This document shows positions 7,438 to 16,203 of a stretch of DNA of 64,000 nt, piece after piece. Position 1 is the first letter of the stretch. Each line of letters starts with the position of its first letter. The position numbers were made by a program, and so were the translations under genes. The stretch comes from G942493375 sp942493375 (GTDB taxonomy: Bacteria; Armatimonadota; UBA5829). The notes under the pieces are model-generated. The model saw nothing but the letters and a program-made list of their open reading frames with translations, did no database searches and was not told the origin of the DNA. The DNA lies in contig OW818698.1 of NCBI GenBank assembly GCA_942493375.1, positions 1,984,001-2,048,000 of the forward strand, read 5' to 3'.

Positions 7438-9261
7438 TTACCGCTCATCCAAAACCTGCGGTGTTCCAGTCGGCAGCGTGGACTTCAGGGACTTAACCGT
7501 AATTCCACCCTTGGCACTCGTTTTAGTAATATGCACAGCCGCAATCACCTGCGCTCGCATATCCCTTATTCCATTGTTTTCAATCTGAACTGCGTCACAG
7601 TTGTCGATTATTATCGAAGCGCACGGTCGATATGACTTGTCACTGGCTTTGGATACGCACTTGTTGCCGCTAATAACAGCCCCTCTGGTCGCTCCAAGGT
7701 ATATTGCCGCACCTGGAGGACTGCTGATAGTGTTGCCAATAATCTTAATACCTTGCACTGGTCGGTTTTCTCCCAGTCTGCCGTCTACACCGATCCCCTG
7801 CACCTGAATAGACGCTCCGCGGAACCCATCTGCATAACCTCTGGAATATCCGCAGCCGGTAAACTTGTTGTTCCTGATCACCACATTCCACGGCACCGGG
7901 CCTTCCGGCCAACCGGGTTCATTAGTCAATACAATTCCCAGCCCCGCCACGTTGTCTACAGTATTCCCCTCAATCAATCCATCTCCAGCCCTTATCAGCA
8001 CAGCATGACGCCGGTGGTTGCGCATAGTGTTATTACGGATGACAAACCCCGCTCCGCAAGCTGAGAGATTAAAAATAGTATCTGCCTCCCGAAAACTACT
8101 GCCAGCTTTAACCCCTTCTACAGGCTTATCCAGCACCAGCAAATACTTCCCGTCCTGCTCAGTAACACTCTTTGCCTTAACACGGGCTTTGACATTTCCA
8201 GTCGCTGACTCAAGTATTTGCAGCGTATCACCGTTTCGTATACGTCCGCCTACACTTGTAACCAGCTCAGTCGATGATTTAACCTCCAAAACAACACATG
8301 GAGGCGTATAAATATTGATAGAGTCATCCGCCATACCTTCAAAATAGCAGTTCTCAATAGTAGGGCCGACCCGATTCTGCTGGCAGTGAACTCCGTCACC
8401 ATTGGTTGTGTGCAACCTGTTAGATCCGGGTTTGAACCGAATTGCATAGTTATTGAGGGTGATCTTGCCTTCATTTCCAACAAGTGCACAGGCAAGAGAA
8501 GCTGAAGCATATAAAGTAACATTAGTCAGTCCGCAATCCCTGCTGGATAAGATGCCAATTGTAGTAAACCCCTGCCGCGCCATCTGAACATATCTGTCCC
8601 CAACTACCATATCACCAAGCTTACTCCGCTGGTCAGGATTCAATGTAATCCGCCATACACGGCCTTCTCTGTGAGTATAGTCAGAAGCAAACACGTGATC
8701 CGAGGCATTTGCCTTAAGCTGCGGTTTGTTGGCATCAATAATCAGCCCGAACTTCGATTCAATATTGAAATAAGGTTCAGAAAGCAGGGGAAAACCTTCG
8801 TCGATATCCAGATCAAACGACCCGGCGCCTGAATCTATCGCAACCACCCTGCCCTGCGTAAAAGGCAGCGGATCATAATCAACTGACAGGTCCTTGATCT
8901 GCACATTCCGGCAGTTGGACATGATAATAAACTCACCGCGCGCATCGCCAATCACTACCTCCGTCTTGCCTGGCACGCCTTTTATAGTAATATTCGCTGC
9001 ATTATCAATAGAGATACACCGCTGCAATCCGCCCATCGGTTTGATAAGATACTTGCCTGCATCTAGTATGACTTCAGCAGGAGAATTGGACTTGATAGCC
9101 TCAGAAATAGCCCGCCGGATCCCATCCCCCGCATCACTGTGTCCATCACCCACAGCCCCGTAATCCCGAACATAAAACTTCTTAACCTGACCCTCAGCAG
9201 CAAAACCCGAACTCAAACAAACCAGAAAAATGAGTGCAAATAACACACGTTGAATAACCAT
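7438..9261 (-). CDS. Exported right-handed beta-helix protein (pectate lyase superfamily)
   Basis: This is a 607-residue protein with a signal peptide (about 1-22, ending FAAEG). It then has the pectate-lyase-superfamily opening VRDYGAVGDGHSDAGDGIRRAI, where the protein wraps into parallel beta-helix coils. The centre and C-terminus contain repeated coil motifs such as IRNNTMRNHRRHAVLIRAGDG, IEGNTVDNVAGLGIVL and IIGNTISSPPGAAIYLG, including right-handed helix N-ladders. Such proteins are commonly polysaccharide lyases or hydrolases, possibly GH28- or GH110-like, but I cannot assign the reaction. GAAGGGAA lies about 12 bases before the ATG. The next upstream gene on the same strand is a DUF4838 protein. 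Confidence 0.8.
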   Translation of the reverse strand: MVIQRVLFALIFLVCLSSGFAAEGQVKKFYVRDYGAVGDGHSDAGDGIRRAISEAIKSNSPAEVILDAGKYLIKPMGGLQRCISIDNAANITIKGVPGKTEVVIGDARGEFIIMSNCRNVQIKDLSVDYDPLPFTQGRVVAIDSGAGSFDLDIDEGFPLLSEPYFNIESKFGLIIDANKPQLKANASDHVFASDYTHREGRVWRITLNPDQRSKLGDMVVGDRYVQMARQGFTTIGILSSRDCGLTNVTLYASASLACALVGNEGKITLNNYAIRFKPGSNRLHTTNGDGVHCQQNRVGPTIENCYFEGMADDSINIYTPPCVVLEVKSSTELVTSVGGRIRNGDTLQILESATGNVKARVKAKSVTEQDGKYLLVLDKPVEGVKAGSSFREADTIFNLSACGAGFVIRNNTMRNHRRHAVLIRAGDGLIEGNTVDNVAGLGIVLTNEPGWPEGPVPWNVVIRNNKFTGCGYSRGYADGFRGASIQVQGIGVDGRLGENRPVQGIKIIGNTISSPPGAAIYLGATRGAVISGNKCVSKASDKSYRPCASIIIDNCDAVQIENNGIRDMRAQVIAAVHITKTSAKGGITVKSLKSTLPTGTPQVLDER

Positions 9262-9280
9262 AATGAAGAATTCCCTTCAT

Positions 9281-9384
9281 GTTAATCCTGTTAATCTTGT
9301 AAATCCTGTCAAAAACTCCCTTCAAACCAGCACATCCCATACATCCACTTAATCCTGTCAATCCTATCAATCCCGTTAATCGTG
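9281..9384. repeat. TTAATCCTG phrase repeat
   Basis: The gap between two genes holds two runs of an 8-10 bp phrase: TTAATCCTGTTAATCTTG then AAATCCTGTC, and after about 45 bp CTTAATCCTGTCAATCC then TATCAATCCCGTTAATCG. The same phrase recurs at 24773-24807 and in a CATCCTG variant at 60406-60455 and 62001-62027. Confidence 0.7.
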
Positions 9385-9401
9385 TTCAGAAATCTCCCTT
9401 C

Positions 9402-11621
9402 CTACTCACTCACCAGAAATATCCTGTCCACCGATATACTCTTCACTATGTCCGAATTATTCAGCGAACCAAACCAGATATAAGTATTGGGTTTGATCTC
9501 CAGAACTCCAAGGTCTAGAAGCTTATATTTGTCTTTCACAAATTCACTAATATTTAACTGCCTGTCCATCAAGCCAACAGAGTCCAGAAAACTGAACATA
9601 CCGATATTAAAAGCCGCTCCGTTCTCTGCATCTGATTCTATCTTCACTGCAGCATAACAGTGCCACTTCCCCAGCATCTCCTCAGTCGAATGTATCTGCA
9701 CTGACCAATTGTTACCAACCGTAGGCATCACAGCGCAGACACCATTGGATGCCGCCGGATCACCTGCAAGCTCAGCTCCATACAACCTGAACGCGGTGTC
9801 CTGGATATCCAGATACTTCTTCCCGGACAGATCCCCCAGCTCGGGAGGTGTTTTGGCATTCGTAAACGGTAACTTCCACATCTTTAAGGACGCTGTTATC
9901 GAAGTGTTCTCACTGATATACTTCACATTGTATTTATCAGCCGCTGCCGCGAACTCATCGACTGCCTTGACTATGTCCTTAGGCCCGATAAATTTCACGT
10001 GGTTCTTATCAGCATAATCTTTCAGCTTCCCATACCGTGTAACCCACAAATAGTCCACAGGCAATCTCTCCCTGCGGACCCTCTCTGTAAGCACAGAATT
10101 GAGCGCAACCGCCTTCGCAGCCAAATTAAACAACCTCTGAGCTTCAAAAACATCCCCGGGAGTCATCCAGTCAGCTCCATCACCTTTGGCATATGCATTT
10201 TCCACCAATCGCAAATATCTGATCAGATAGGGGCTTGCCTGCCCATAATAGCCATCCATATACTCCTTGACCAGCTTCTTCTCATCAAGGTCAGGGTTCC
10301 ACAGCAGATGAGCGATCACCCAACTCCTGAGTCTGACAAAACAAGTCCCATAGTTGAACCCATCCCCCTGCATGAACACGCCGATGGTCTTGTTCTGGGC
10401 AAATGTCTTGATATTCGGGCCATACACAGAGAGCGTCGGATTCGGATACAGATAGTCGCCGAAACTGGCAATATAACTCCAGATATACAGTTTCTGAGAG
10501 ATCGCACTCCACTTGGTAAGGTTGTCCATAAAAGCTTTATCGCGGGGATCATCGGCTGTCAGGGGTTTTCCATATGGACACTCTATACTGCAGAGCCTGA
10601 TAAGCACATTCCTGCCAGGTTTCGCATATTTAGGAGCATTCCTGCTGCCTGCATAGGCTAAAGTCTCAATCAAAAAGTCCGGGAACTCTCTATTTATATC
10701 GTCAGCTACTTTGTTCACAAAATCCACAAGCGGTCCGGCTGGGGAACCCTCACGTTCTTCACTTGCCTTGCATTCAGGACACTGGCAAAACCCTCCGCAG
10801 TCATTCTGGGATACCGATATAATCCCCGCTTCAGGATTCTTTCTGACCATTTCAAGAGCATTCTTCACAAGTTCCTTGCGCATCTCTTCATTGCTGAGGC
10901 ACAGCTGGGCATATTCAGATCTACGTTTTCCATCGACAAGGCTGTACCATTCAGGATGCTGTTTGAAATATCTCTCCGGAGGCAATAGTTGATAAAACGT
11001 ATGGCACCAGCCAATTATCTTGAAATGTCCACCATACTCAACCGGCGTAGACTGAAAATTGCCAGTGAGTTTCATTCGAGCTGCAAAAGGATTGCTGTAC
11101 GCGACTTTCAGATGGGCCTCCCGATAAATAATCTTCGGTACATATTTGATGTCAAGCTTTCCGACAACCAAATTCGCTTTTCGAGGCACAAAGCGCTCAG
11201 TGTTGCTCCACCACCTGACCCCTAACACATCCTCCAAAAACGTATAAACAGCATACAGACTACCGCGAGGTCGACCGCCTGCAAGTATCAATTTGTCTCC
11301 GACAGTCTTGATTATGATACCGTCAGTCCCAAGAGCCGCCCATTCGGTCTTCGGCAGGAGTCTCTTTGTAGCATCAGTCTGACCAACCAGAATAATCTTT
11401 GAATTTCTCGGCACGTCTGTCTCAGAAACAATCTGAAAACTGGCCCCGGTCATCAATTGCAGGTGCTCCTGCAGTTCCTTCACAGCTGTTGTTTCCGCAG
11501 GGATAGGACTAACCGGCAGCGCAATCACATAACTGCTCCTGCCATCTTCAGCAAGGTTGATAGCCGCAGTAGGACTTACCACAACAACAAGCAAGATCAG
11601 TGCAAGTATAATTCTCTGCAT
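9402..11621 (-). CDS. Exported DUF4838 protein with GH67-type N-terminal domain
   Basis: This 739-residue protein has a signal peptide (about 1-20, ending TAAINL). The N-terminal ~130 residues resemble the non-catalytic domain of alpha-glucuronidases: TTAVKELQEHLQLMTG, then KIILVGQTDATK, then GSLYAVYTFLEDVLGVRWW. Then comes DUF4838, with FKQHPEWYSLVDGKR, CLSNEEMRKELV, SVSQNDCGGFCQCPECK and LYIWSYIASFGDYLYPNP. The CxCxxC cluster near residue 277 may bind metal. These proteins are generally found in glycan-degradation loci and are presumed glycosidases; the activity is not proven. The start is supported by AGAGG 5 bases upstream. A second DUF4838 protein lies at 12527. Confidence 0.85.
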   Translation of the reverse strand: MQRIILALILLVVVVSPTAAINLAEDGRSSYVIALPVSPIPAETTAVKELQEHLQLMTGASFQIVSETDVPRNSKIILVGQTDATKRLLPKTEWAALGTDGIIIKTVGDKLILAGGRPRGSLYAVYTFLEDVLGVRWWSNTERFVPRKANLVVGKLDIKYVPKIIYREAHLKVAYSNPFAARMKLTGNFQSTPVEYGGHFKIIGWCHTFYQLLPPERYFKQHPEWYSLVDGKRRSEYAQLCLSNEEMRKELVKNALEMVRKNPEAGIISVSQNDCGGFCQCPECKASEEREGSPAGPLVDFVNKVADDINREFPDFLIETLAYAGSRNAPKYAKPGRNVLIRLCSIECPYGKPLTADDPRDKAFMDNLTKWSAISQKLYIWSYIASFGDYLYPNPTLSVYGPNIKTFAQNKTIGVFMQGDGFNYGTCFVRLRSWVIAHLLWNPDLDEKKLVKEYMDGYYGQASPYLIRYLRLVENAYAKGDGADWMTPGDVFEAQRLFNLAAKAVALNSVLTERVRRERLPVDYLWVTRYGKLKDYADKNHVKFIGPKDIVKAVDEFAAAADKYNVKYISENTSITASLKMWKLPFTNAKTPPELGDLSGKKYLDIQDTAFRLYGAELAGDPAASNGVCAVMPTVGNNWSVQIHSTEEMLGKWHCYAAVKIESDAENGAAFNIGMFSFLDSVGLMDRQLNISEFVKDKYKLLDLGVLEIKPNTYIWFGSLNNSDIVKSISVDRIFLVSE

Positions 11622-11744
11622 ATATGCCTCTACAAAATATCAGGATAGTTTTCCCACCAATTATACATCGTAGACTTCATAACACAGAAGGATTATCAGC
11701 TAGCTTCACCCCGCAACACATTAAGTAATGGTGGCATTTGTACG

Positions 11745-11773
11745 TTCACAGAGTCCAACAATTATGATATAAT
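11745..11773 (+). promoter_or_regulatory. Sigma-70-like promoter for the pseudopilin gene
   Basis: TTCACA (11745-11750), a 17 bp spacer and a perfect TATAAT (11768-11773) lie about 30 bp upstream of the GTG start at 11803. Confidence 0.7.
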
Positions 11774-11802
11774 TCAATATATACACCAAATGGAGGCTAT
11801 CT

Positions 11803-12444
11803 GTGAAGAAAAAAGGGTTTACATTAATTGAATTGCTAGTAGTTATAGCAATTATTGCAATACTGGCTGCAATTCTATTCCCCGTTTTTGCTAAAGCAAG
11901 AGAAAAAGCAAGGCAGACCGCATGCCTTTCCAACCTGAAACAGCTGGGAACTGGCTGGCAGATGTATGCACAGGACTATGATGGAAAACTTATGGGCACA
12001 TGGTATGACGGCGTTCCCTGGACTGGAACATGGCGTTACTGGTATGAAATGGTCTACCCATACGTCAAAAATGACAAGATATTCTACTGCCCAAGTTATG
12101 GCGGAGCGACCAGACCTGATATGAGTTATGGTGTACCTTCATGGTACTCCGGTGGAGCAACGGATTCAGAGATCAGTGCGATGCCTTACGGTGTTTCAGA
12201 TACCATACACATCATCGAAACCACCTGGGGTGTTCTGGACGGACCATCATTCTTCAACAGTTACCGCTCTACTGTTCCTGATTCACGTCTGAGAGACGAC
12301 CATAATAATGGACTCAACGTAACATTTGCTGATGGCCATGCAAAATGGATGAAGGTAAATCAGCTTAATAGATACCAGTGTGCGCCAGCGAGTTGGTGGA
12401 ATATTTTTGGTATTGCTACCGATGGTAAACTAGCTGGACCATAA
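11803..12444 (+). CDS. Type II secretion/pilin-like protein (DUF1559-like prepilin)
   Basis: This 213-residue protein starts with a very short leader MKKKG followed by FTLIELLVVIAIIAILAAI, the prepilin signal cleaved between G and F with a conserved E5. The next segment FPVFAKAREKARQ..CLSNLKQLG is the version I associate with Armatimonadota. The C-terminus carries TFADGHAKWMK, the hallmark of the large H-X9-DG pseudopilin-like group. The start codon is GTG with TGGAGG seven bases before it. It stands alone, not in a pil/gsp operon, so it is likely a surface or matrix protein assembled by a secretion system encoded elsewhere. Confidence 0.9.
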   Translation: MKKKGFTLIELLVVIAIIAILAAILFPVFAKAREKARQTACLSNLKQLGTGWQMYAQDYDGKLMGTWYDGVPWTGTWRYWYEMVYPYVKNDKIFYCPSYGGATRPDMSYGVPSWYSGGATDSEISAMPYGVSDTIHIIETTWGVLDGPSFFNSYRSTVPDSRLRDDHNNGLNVTFADGHAKWMKVNQLNRYQCAPASWWNIFGIATDGKLAGP

Positions 12445-12476
12445 ATAACAATCAAATTACTGGAAAAGGTTCTCAC

Positions 12477-12518
12477 ACAATCAAATAGGGTGGGCAATTG
12501 CTCACCCTATTTGATTGT
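12477..12518. terminator. Bidirectional hairpin between convergent genes
   Basis: A 16 bp perfect stem (ACAATCAAATAGGGTG with CACCCTATTTGATTGT) encloses a 10 bp loop. It lies between the convergent ends of the pseudopilin (+) and DUF4838 (-) genes. There is no strong T-run, so termination is inferred from position and stability. Confidence 0.65.
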
Positions 12519-12526
12519 CTATACCC

Positions 12527-14857
12527 TCACTGAACTGGCTTATATATAAACGGAGGTATTGTGAATCCTCCATAACCGGACACCCGGAAGCTGATTATAT
12601 TCTCTCCGGCTTTTAACTTATTTGAGATATCCAGCGACGTATCCGATGATACTCTCGCGTTATCCGCAAACTTGCCATTCACCCACACCCAGATTTCATC
12701 ACCTCTGAACTCAGGGACATATATCCTGGCTGCCTGTGGAACTGGACTAGCGATCTTAACACTCACCCTGTACCAAAGGATACCTCTATATGGTATCTGA
12801 GTAGGCACAGTCACGCCCTGATGGTTCCAGGCTGCAGTCAACGAAATATCCTGCCAGTTAGTTCCTGCTTCAGGGAGAGACCATCTGTGTGTGACACCAT
12901 CGGAATTTGAGTCAGTCCGGTATTTTCCTGATGGACCAATAACCGATACCAGCGTCCCTTTTCTACCGTCAGCATAAGCAGCTATTCTTCGGGTGTTCTC
13001 AAGTGTAGACGCACCGCTTTGATCCCCACCCCACGGTCCTGCATCCTGCAAAAGCATCGTATTATTGACTCTGGTAACCGCATCCAGCATACCCTGTGCA
13101 AACTCAGTCGCTTTGGTCCACTCCCCGCGCGCCATAGCCTCACGGGCATTCAATAATGACTCGATACGTCCGAAGTAGTTCTTATACGCTGCCACCCGTG
13201 ATTTATATGGTTCCTGGACAGCTATCTTCTGGGCCTGGATTAAATAAGCTGATGCCTGCCTGATAGTCTTAGGGGTCACAGCATTTATAAACCCATCTGC
13301 TTTAGGTCCTTCACCGGAGAATGGGTTCATATAGTGGCTCTTCGAGTTCTCAAGTGAGTTCTCTATACCTGTGTAGAAAGACTTCATAGGTTTAGATGCC
13401 GGGCCGAAGAACTTCTGGAAGAAATCATCTTCCAGCGTAACTGCATCTTCTCCCAGGTTCCAGGCCAGTCTTGCACGGACGTAGTAGTTTAGACCGGTAA
13501 CCATCCAGGCCATCATGCCTTCGTCACTGTACCCCCAGCCCCCCAATCGATAGGCATAGCGCATATCTTCAGCAAGTCCTTTGGACCTCCATGCAGGTCT
13601 TTGGGAGTGATTCCAGTCGTGTGGGTCATAGTCATATGCCACCAGTCCATTGGTTAGTTCACCCCAGCGGGCAAGCATAGCTCCAAACTGGCTCCTGGTC
13701 TGACAGTCCTGGTCCTCATAGGAATGTATGCTGCACTGCTGTATGAAAGCATACTGTATCAGCACGTTTGGATGTTTGCCATCGACTCCCTCAGGAGGCC
13801 GGCAGCGGTTGTAGTATGCCATAGATATTATCCAGCGTTCCGGATAAACTTTACGCACCATGTCGGCAATTTTAAAGACCATGCCAAAGTAAGGATCACT
13901 GACATCGCCAAAGCCCTCTCCACCAAAACCATCGTGCATGGCCCTTTTACAGTTCTCACAGTTACAAAGCACCGGAGCATCGGGAGGAGAAAATGCAAAG
14001 CTAAACGCATTTGGATTGTCCTTAAAATACTGCATTACCGTATCAGCCGCTGCCTGAATTGCATCCGGATTGGACACACACAGGAAGTCAGGACTCCGGG
14101 TACCATCTGCATTCAATGCATAATACTCCGGATGGGTCGTGAAATATTTATCCTTTGGAAGTAACCGCTTGGTAGAGTCATCCACCGGATTCTGCAGATA
14201 AATCGCCTCAGGTAACATACAGTGCATCCAGAAACCCGACCTCACCAGCCGGTTGCGGCGTCTCCAGTCTGTAAAGTCAGTCTGCTGCTGAGGTGTTTGA
14301 ACCAGATGTCCACTGTACCATACATCCCGTACTCTCATATCCGGACGCACTACTCTGATCCCCTGCGCAGCCTTTATAGTATCCAGCTTTGGCAGCACTT
14401 CCCCGAACTCTCCGGGCATGTACCACCGGCAACCGAGTGAATGCAGGAAGTCATAGACTGCATAATATGTCCCCATATACGGTTCAGTCTCATTCCCGGC
14501 CAGGATCAACTGCTTACTGTCAGCAGCAATGACATACCCTTCATCATCAAACTGGTAAGTCAGACCAGATGGAATCTTGATCCCCATCTCAGATGCAACT
14601 TTCTTCGCAGCCGATTGCCCAACATAAATCCTTATCCCGCTCCCGCTGTTAGTATCAGAAACCAACAGCAACTGGACTCCGGTTATGCGTTTAATAAATC
14701 CCTGCAGTTCATCCGCCGCTTTTTGGGCTGCACTAGATGGAGCAGTTCCAATAACAATGCATGCATTGGGTTTGCCCTTATTAACTAGCACAATATCCGA
14801 AGCCGAAGCCACAACACCCAGTAACAAAAGCATTAAAACGCAACATATAACTCTCAA
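12527..14857 (-). CDS. Exported DUF4838 protein with C-terminal galactose-binding-like domain
   Basis: This protein is about 776 residues. The N-terminal domain resembles the GH67-type domain (AAQKAADELQGFIKRITG, RIYVGQSAAKK, GTYYAVYDFLHSLGCRWYMPG). DUF4838 follows, with YFTTHPEYYALNADGTRSP, CVSNPDAIQAAADT, SFAFSPPDAPVLCNCENCK and MAYYNRCRPPEGV. The last ~130 residues (WQDISLTAAW, IPYRGILWYRVSV, DEIWVWVNGKFADNA) look like a galactose-binding jelly-roll. I chose a TTG at 14857: GGAGG lies 6 bases before it and the product then begins with a clean signal peptide (RVICCVLMLLLLGVVASAS). A more upstream TTG at 14944 lacks both. Paralogue of the gene at 9402; glycosidase role inferred. Confidence 0.82.
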   Translation of the reverse strand: MRVICCVLMLLLLGVVASASDIVLVNKGKPNACIVIGTAPSSAAQKAADELQGFIKRITGVQLLLVSDTNSGSGIRIYVGQSAAKKVASEMGIKIPSGLTYQFDDEGYVIAADSKQLILAGNETEPYMGTYYAVYDFLHSLGCRWYMPGEFGEVLPKLDTIKAAQGIRVVRPDMRVRDVWYSGHLVQTPQQQTDFTDWRRRNRLVRSGFWMHCMLPEAIYLQNPVDDSTKRLLPKDKYFTTHPEYYALNADGTRSPDFLCVSNPDAIQAAADTVMQYFKDNPNAFSFAFSPPDAPVLCNCENCKRAMHDGFGGEGFGDVSDPYFGMVFKIADMVRKVYPERWIISMAYYNRCRPPEGVDGKHPNVLIQYAFIQQCSIHSYEDQDCQTRSQFGAMLARWGELTNGLVAYDYDPHDWNHSQRPAWRSKGLAEDMRYAYRLGGWGYSDEGMMAWMVTGLNYYVRARLAWNLGEDAVTLEDDFFQKFFGPASKPMKSFYTGIENSLENSKSHYMNPFSGEGPKADGFINAVTPKTIRQASAYLIQAQKIAVQEPYKSRVAAYKNYFGRIESLLNAREAMARGEWTKATEFAQGMLDAVTRVNNTMLLQDAGPWGGDQSGASTLENTRRIAAYADGRKGTLVSVIGPSGKYRTDSNSDGVTHRWSLPEAGTNWQDISLTAAWNHQGVTVPTQIPYRGILWYRVSVKIASPVPQAARIYVPEFRGDEIWVWVNGKFADNARVSSDTSLDISNKLKAGENIISFRVSGYGGFTIPPFIYKPVQ

Positions 14858-14995
14858 CCCGAACCTCCAGCATACACCATGCAAACGTTTTACTAAACAG
14901 ACCAGCAACAAAACAAAGCAGATTTTCTGAGAAACTTTCAACAAACCGAGGCTGTAATCCTAAACACAAACACTGTAATTCCAGGCAGTAACAGT

Positions 14996-15120
14996 GTCAT
15001 CCCGAGCAGTAACAGTGTCATCCCGAGCACATTTCGTGTCATCCTGAGCACCATTTATGTCATCCTGAGCAAAGCGAAGGATCTGCTTTTATAGATCTGA
15101 AGACAAAAAGCAAATCCTTC
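14996..15120. repeat. GTCATCCTGA array, exact 21 bp period, with degenerate palindrome
   Basis: GTCATCCCGA/GTCATCCTGA units start at 14996, 15017, 15038 and 15059, exactly 21 bp apart, with variable tails. The last unit extends into GCAAAGCGAAGGATCTGC and pairs imperfectly with AAAAAGCAAATCCTTCA downstream at about 15104-15120. It lies between the DUF4838 gene at 12527 (upstream of its start) and the end of the pseudopilin gene at 15144. Confidence 0.85.
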
Positions 15121-15143
15121 ACCGCGTCCAAGACTACACGTAG

Positions 15144-15872
15144 TTAGTTATAGGAAAATGGATTCCATGGAGTGGGACAACTGGAATTAGGAAGGAAACC
15201 AATAAGTTTTTCCCAGTTTAACCACTTGCAGTGTCCATCAGCATAAGCTACATTACATCCATCGTTGTGCAACGCGATAGACATACCATAAAAATCAAAA
15301 TTACCGTTAGGATATGGATAAAGGCTCTCACTGGTGCTGAAATCCAATAGCACCATAACATCGGATGATCTCTTGATCTCACCCATATCGACCGGAAGTG
15401 GATTGAATGCTGAATCTGTGAAACGTCCCCTTGCATATCCACTAATACCGGCACTGTATCCGTAACCAGGAAGGTTATCCAGGCTTTGGGAAGGACAGGC
15501 AAATACACGCCAGTCATCAACATATTTGTTTATAAAGTCCATCCAGGTATAGTAGTGGTCCAGACCATATCCAACAGAAGTCAGATAATGAGCTCCCGGA
15601 AGGTTGTTATCAGTCACCCTGGGTGATGTTGAGTCATTATACCACTGCGAAAAATCAGTCATCATTAATGGACAAAACCTGCTGTCATAGTCACCGGCAT
15701 ACATAGTCATTGCTTTACCAAGCTGACTCATGTTACTCATACACGTCGCCTGCCTGGCTTTCTCTTTTGCTTTGGTTATAACCGGAAACAAAATACTCGC
15801 CAAAATGGCGATCACAGCGATAACTACAAGCAATTCAATTAAAGTAAAACCGTTTCTAGTGCGCAAAGCCAT
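15144..15872 (-). CDS. Pseudopilin-like protein (DUF1559-like)
   Basis: This is a 242-residue protein with leader MALRTRNG followed by FTLIELLVVIAVIAILASI, the prepilin cleavage and helix signal. Next comes FPVITKAKEKARQATCMSNMSQLG. The C-terminal NVAYADGHCKWLNW is the DGH motif of this group. The start at 15872 is preceded by GGGAGG at an ideal distance; a reading frame extending 16 codons further upstream has no such site. A perfect TATAAT-type -10 box lies on the same strand at 15978-15983. It is unlinked to pilus assembly genes. Substrate or partner unknown. Confidence 0.88.
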   Translation of the reverse strand: MALRTRNGFTLIELLVVIAVIAILASILFPVITKAKEKARQATCMSNMSQLGKAMTMYAGDYDSRFCPLMMTDFSQWYNDSTSPRVTDNNLPGAHYLTSVGYGLDHYYTWMDFINKYVDDWRVFACPSQSLDNLPGYGYSAGISGYARGRFTDSAFNPLPVDMGEIKRSSDVMVLLDFSTSESLYPYPNGNFDFYGMSIALHNDGCNVAYADGHCKWLNWEKLIGFLPNSSCPTPWNPFSYN

Positions 15873-16203
15873 TTGATTCCTCCCACTGAACCCACACGTG
15901 GTCCATACCATAAGGTACATTCCATCAGTATCTACGAGTCAATATTCGACATTCAAGATATTCGCCATATATCCCCCATTATACCTGCAAAATATCGTAA
16001 AAGTTCGCAATTTGTCTAAATAGAAATAATTCAATGTCCTTGACTGATCATTCAAAGCTACATATCCCACGCAAATCCACAAAGTGCATAATAGACAAAC
16101 AAACTGTTCCTTCTTAGCGCCTTTGCGGCTTTGCGTGATAATTTATTCAGTTTTTGCACCATTCAAACTGGATCCGAAGCTGCATCGACAAAAAGAAAAA
16201 GCA
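15873..16203. other. Intergenic region, 331 bp
   Basis: It holds the likely promoter of the minus-strand pseudopilin (TATAAT-like at 15978-15983 on the minus strand, weak -35). It also holds one phrase-like repeat at about 16109-16139 (TTCTTAGCGCCTTTGCGGC then TTTGCGTGA), a type of short dispersed sequence. No gene seen. Confidence 0.5.

Noticed and set aside
9999..10661. 220-codon plus-strand frame opposite a DUF4838 gene
   Set aside because: Antisense to a strongly supported gene; the translation has no domain and no ribosome binding site.
12477..12518. Riboswitch
   Set aside because: It is a simple hairpin at the 3' ends of two convergent genes, which suggests termination.
14996..15120. 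CRISPR-like spaced repeats
   Set aside because: Units are about 10-11 bp with 10 bp tails, far too short, and they end in a common dispersed repeat.
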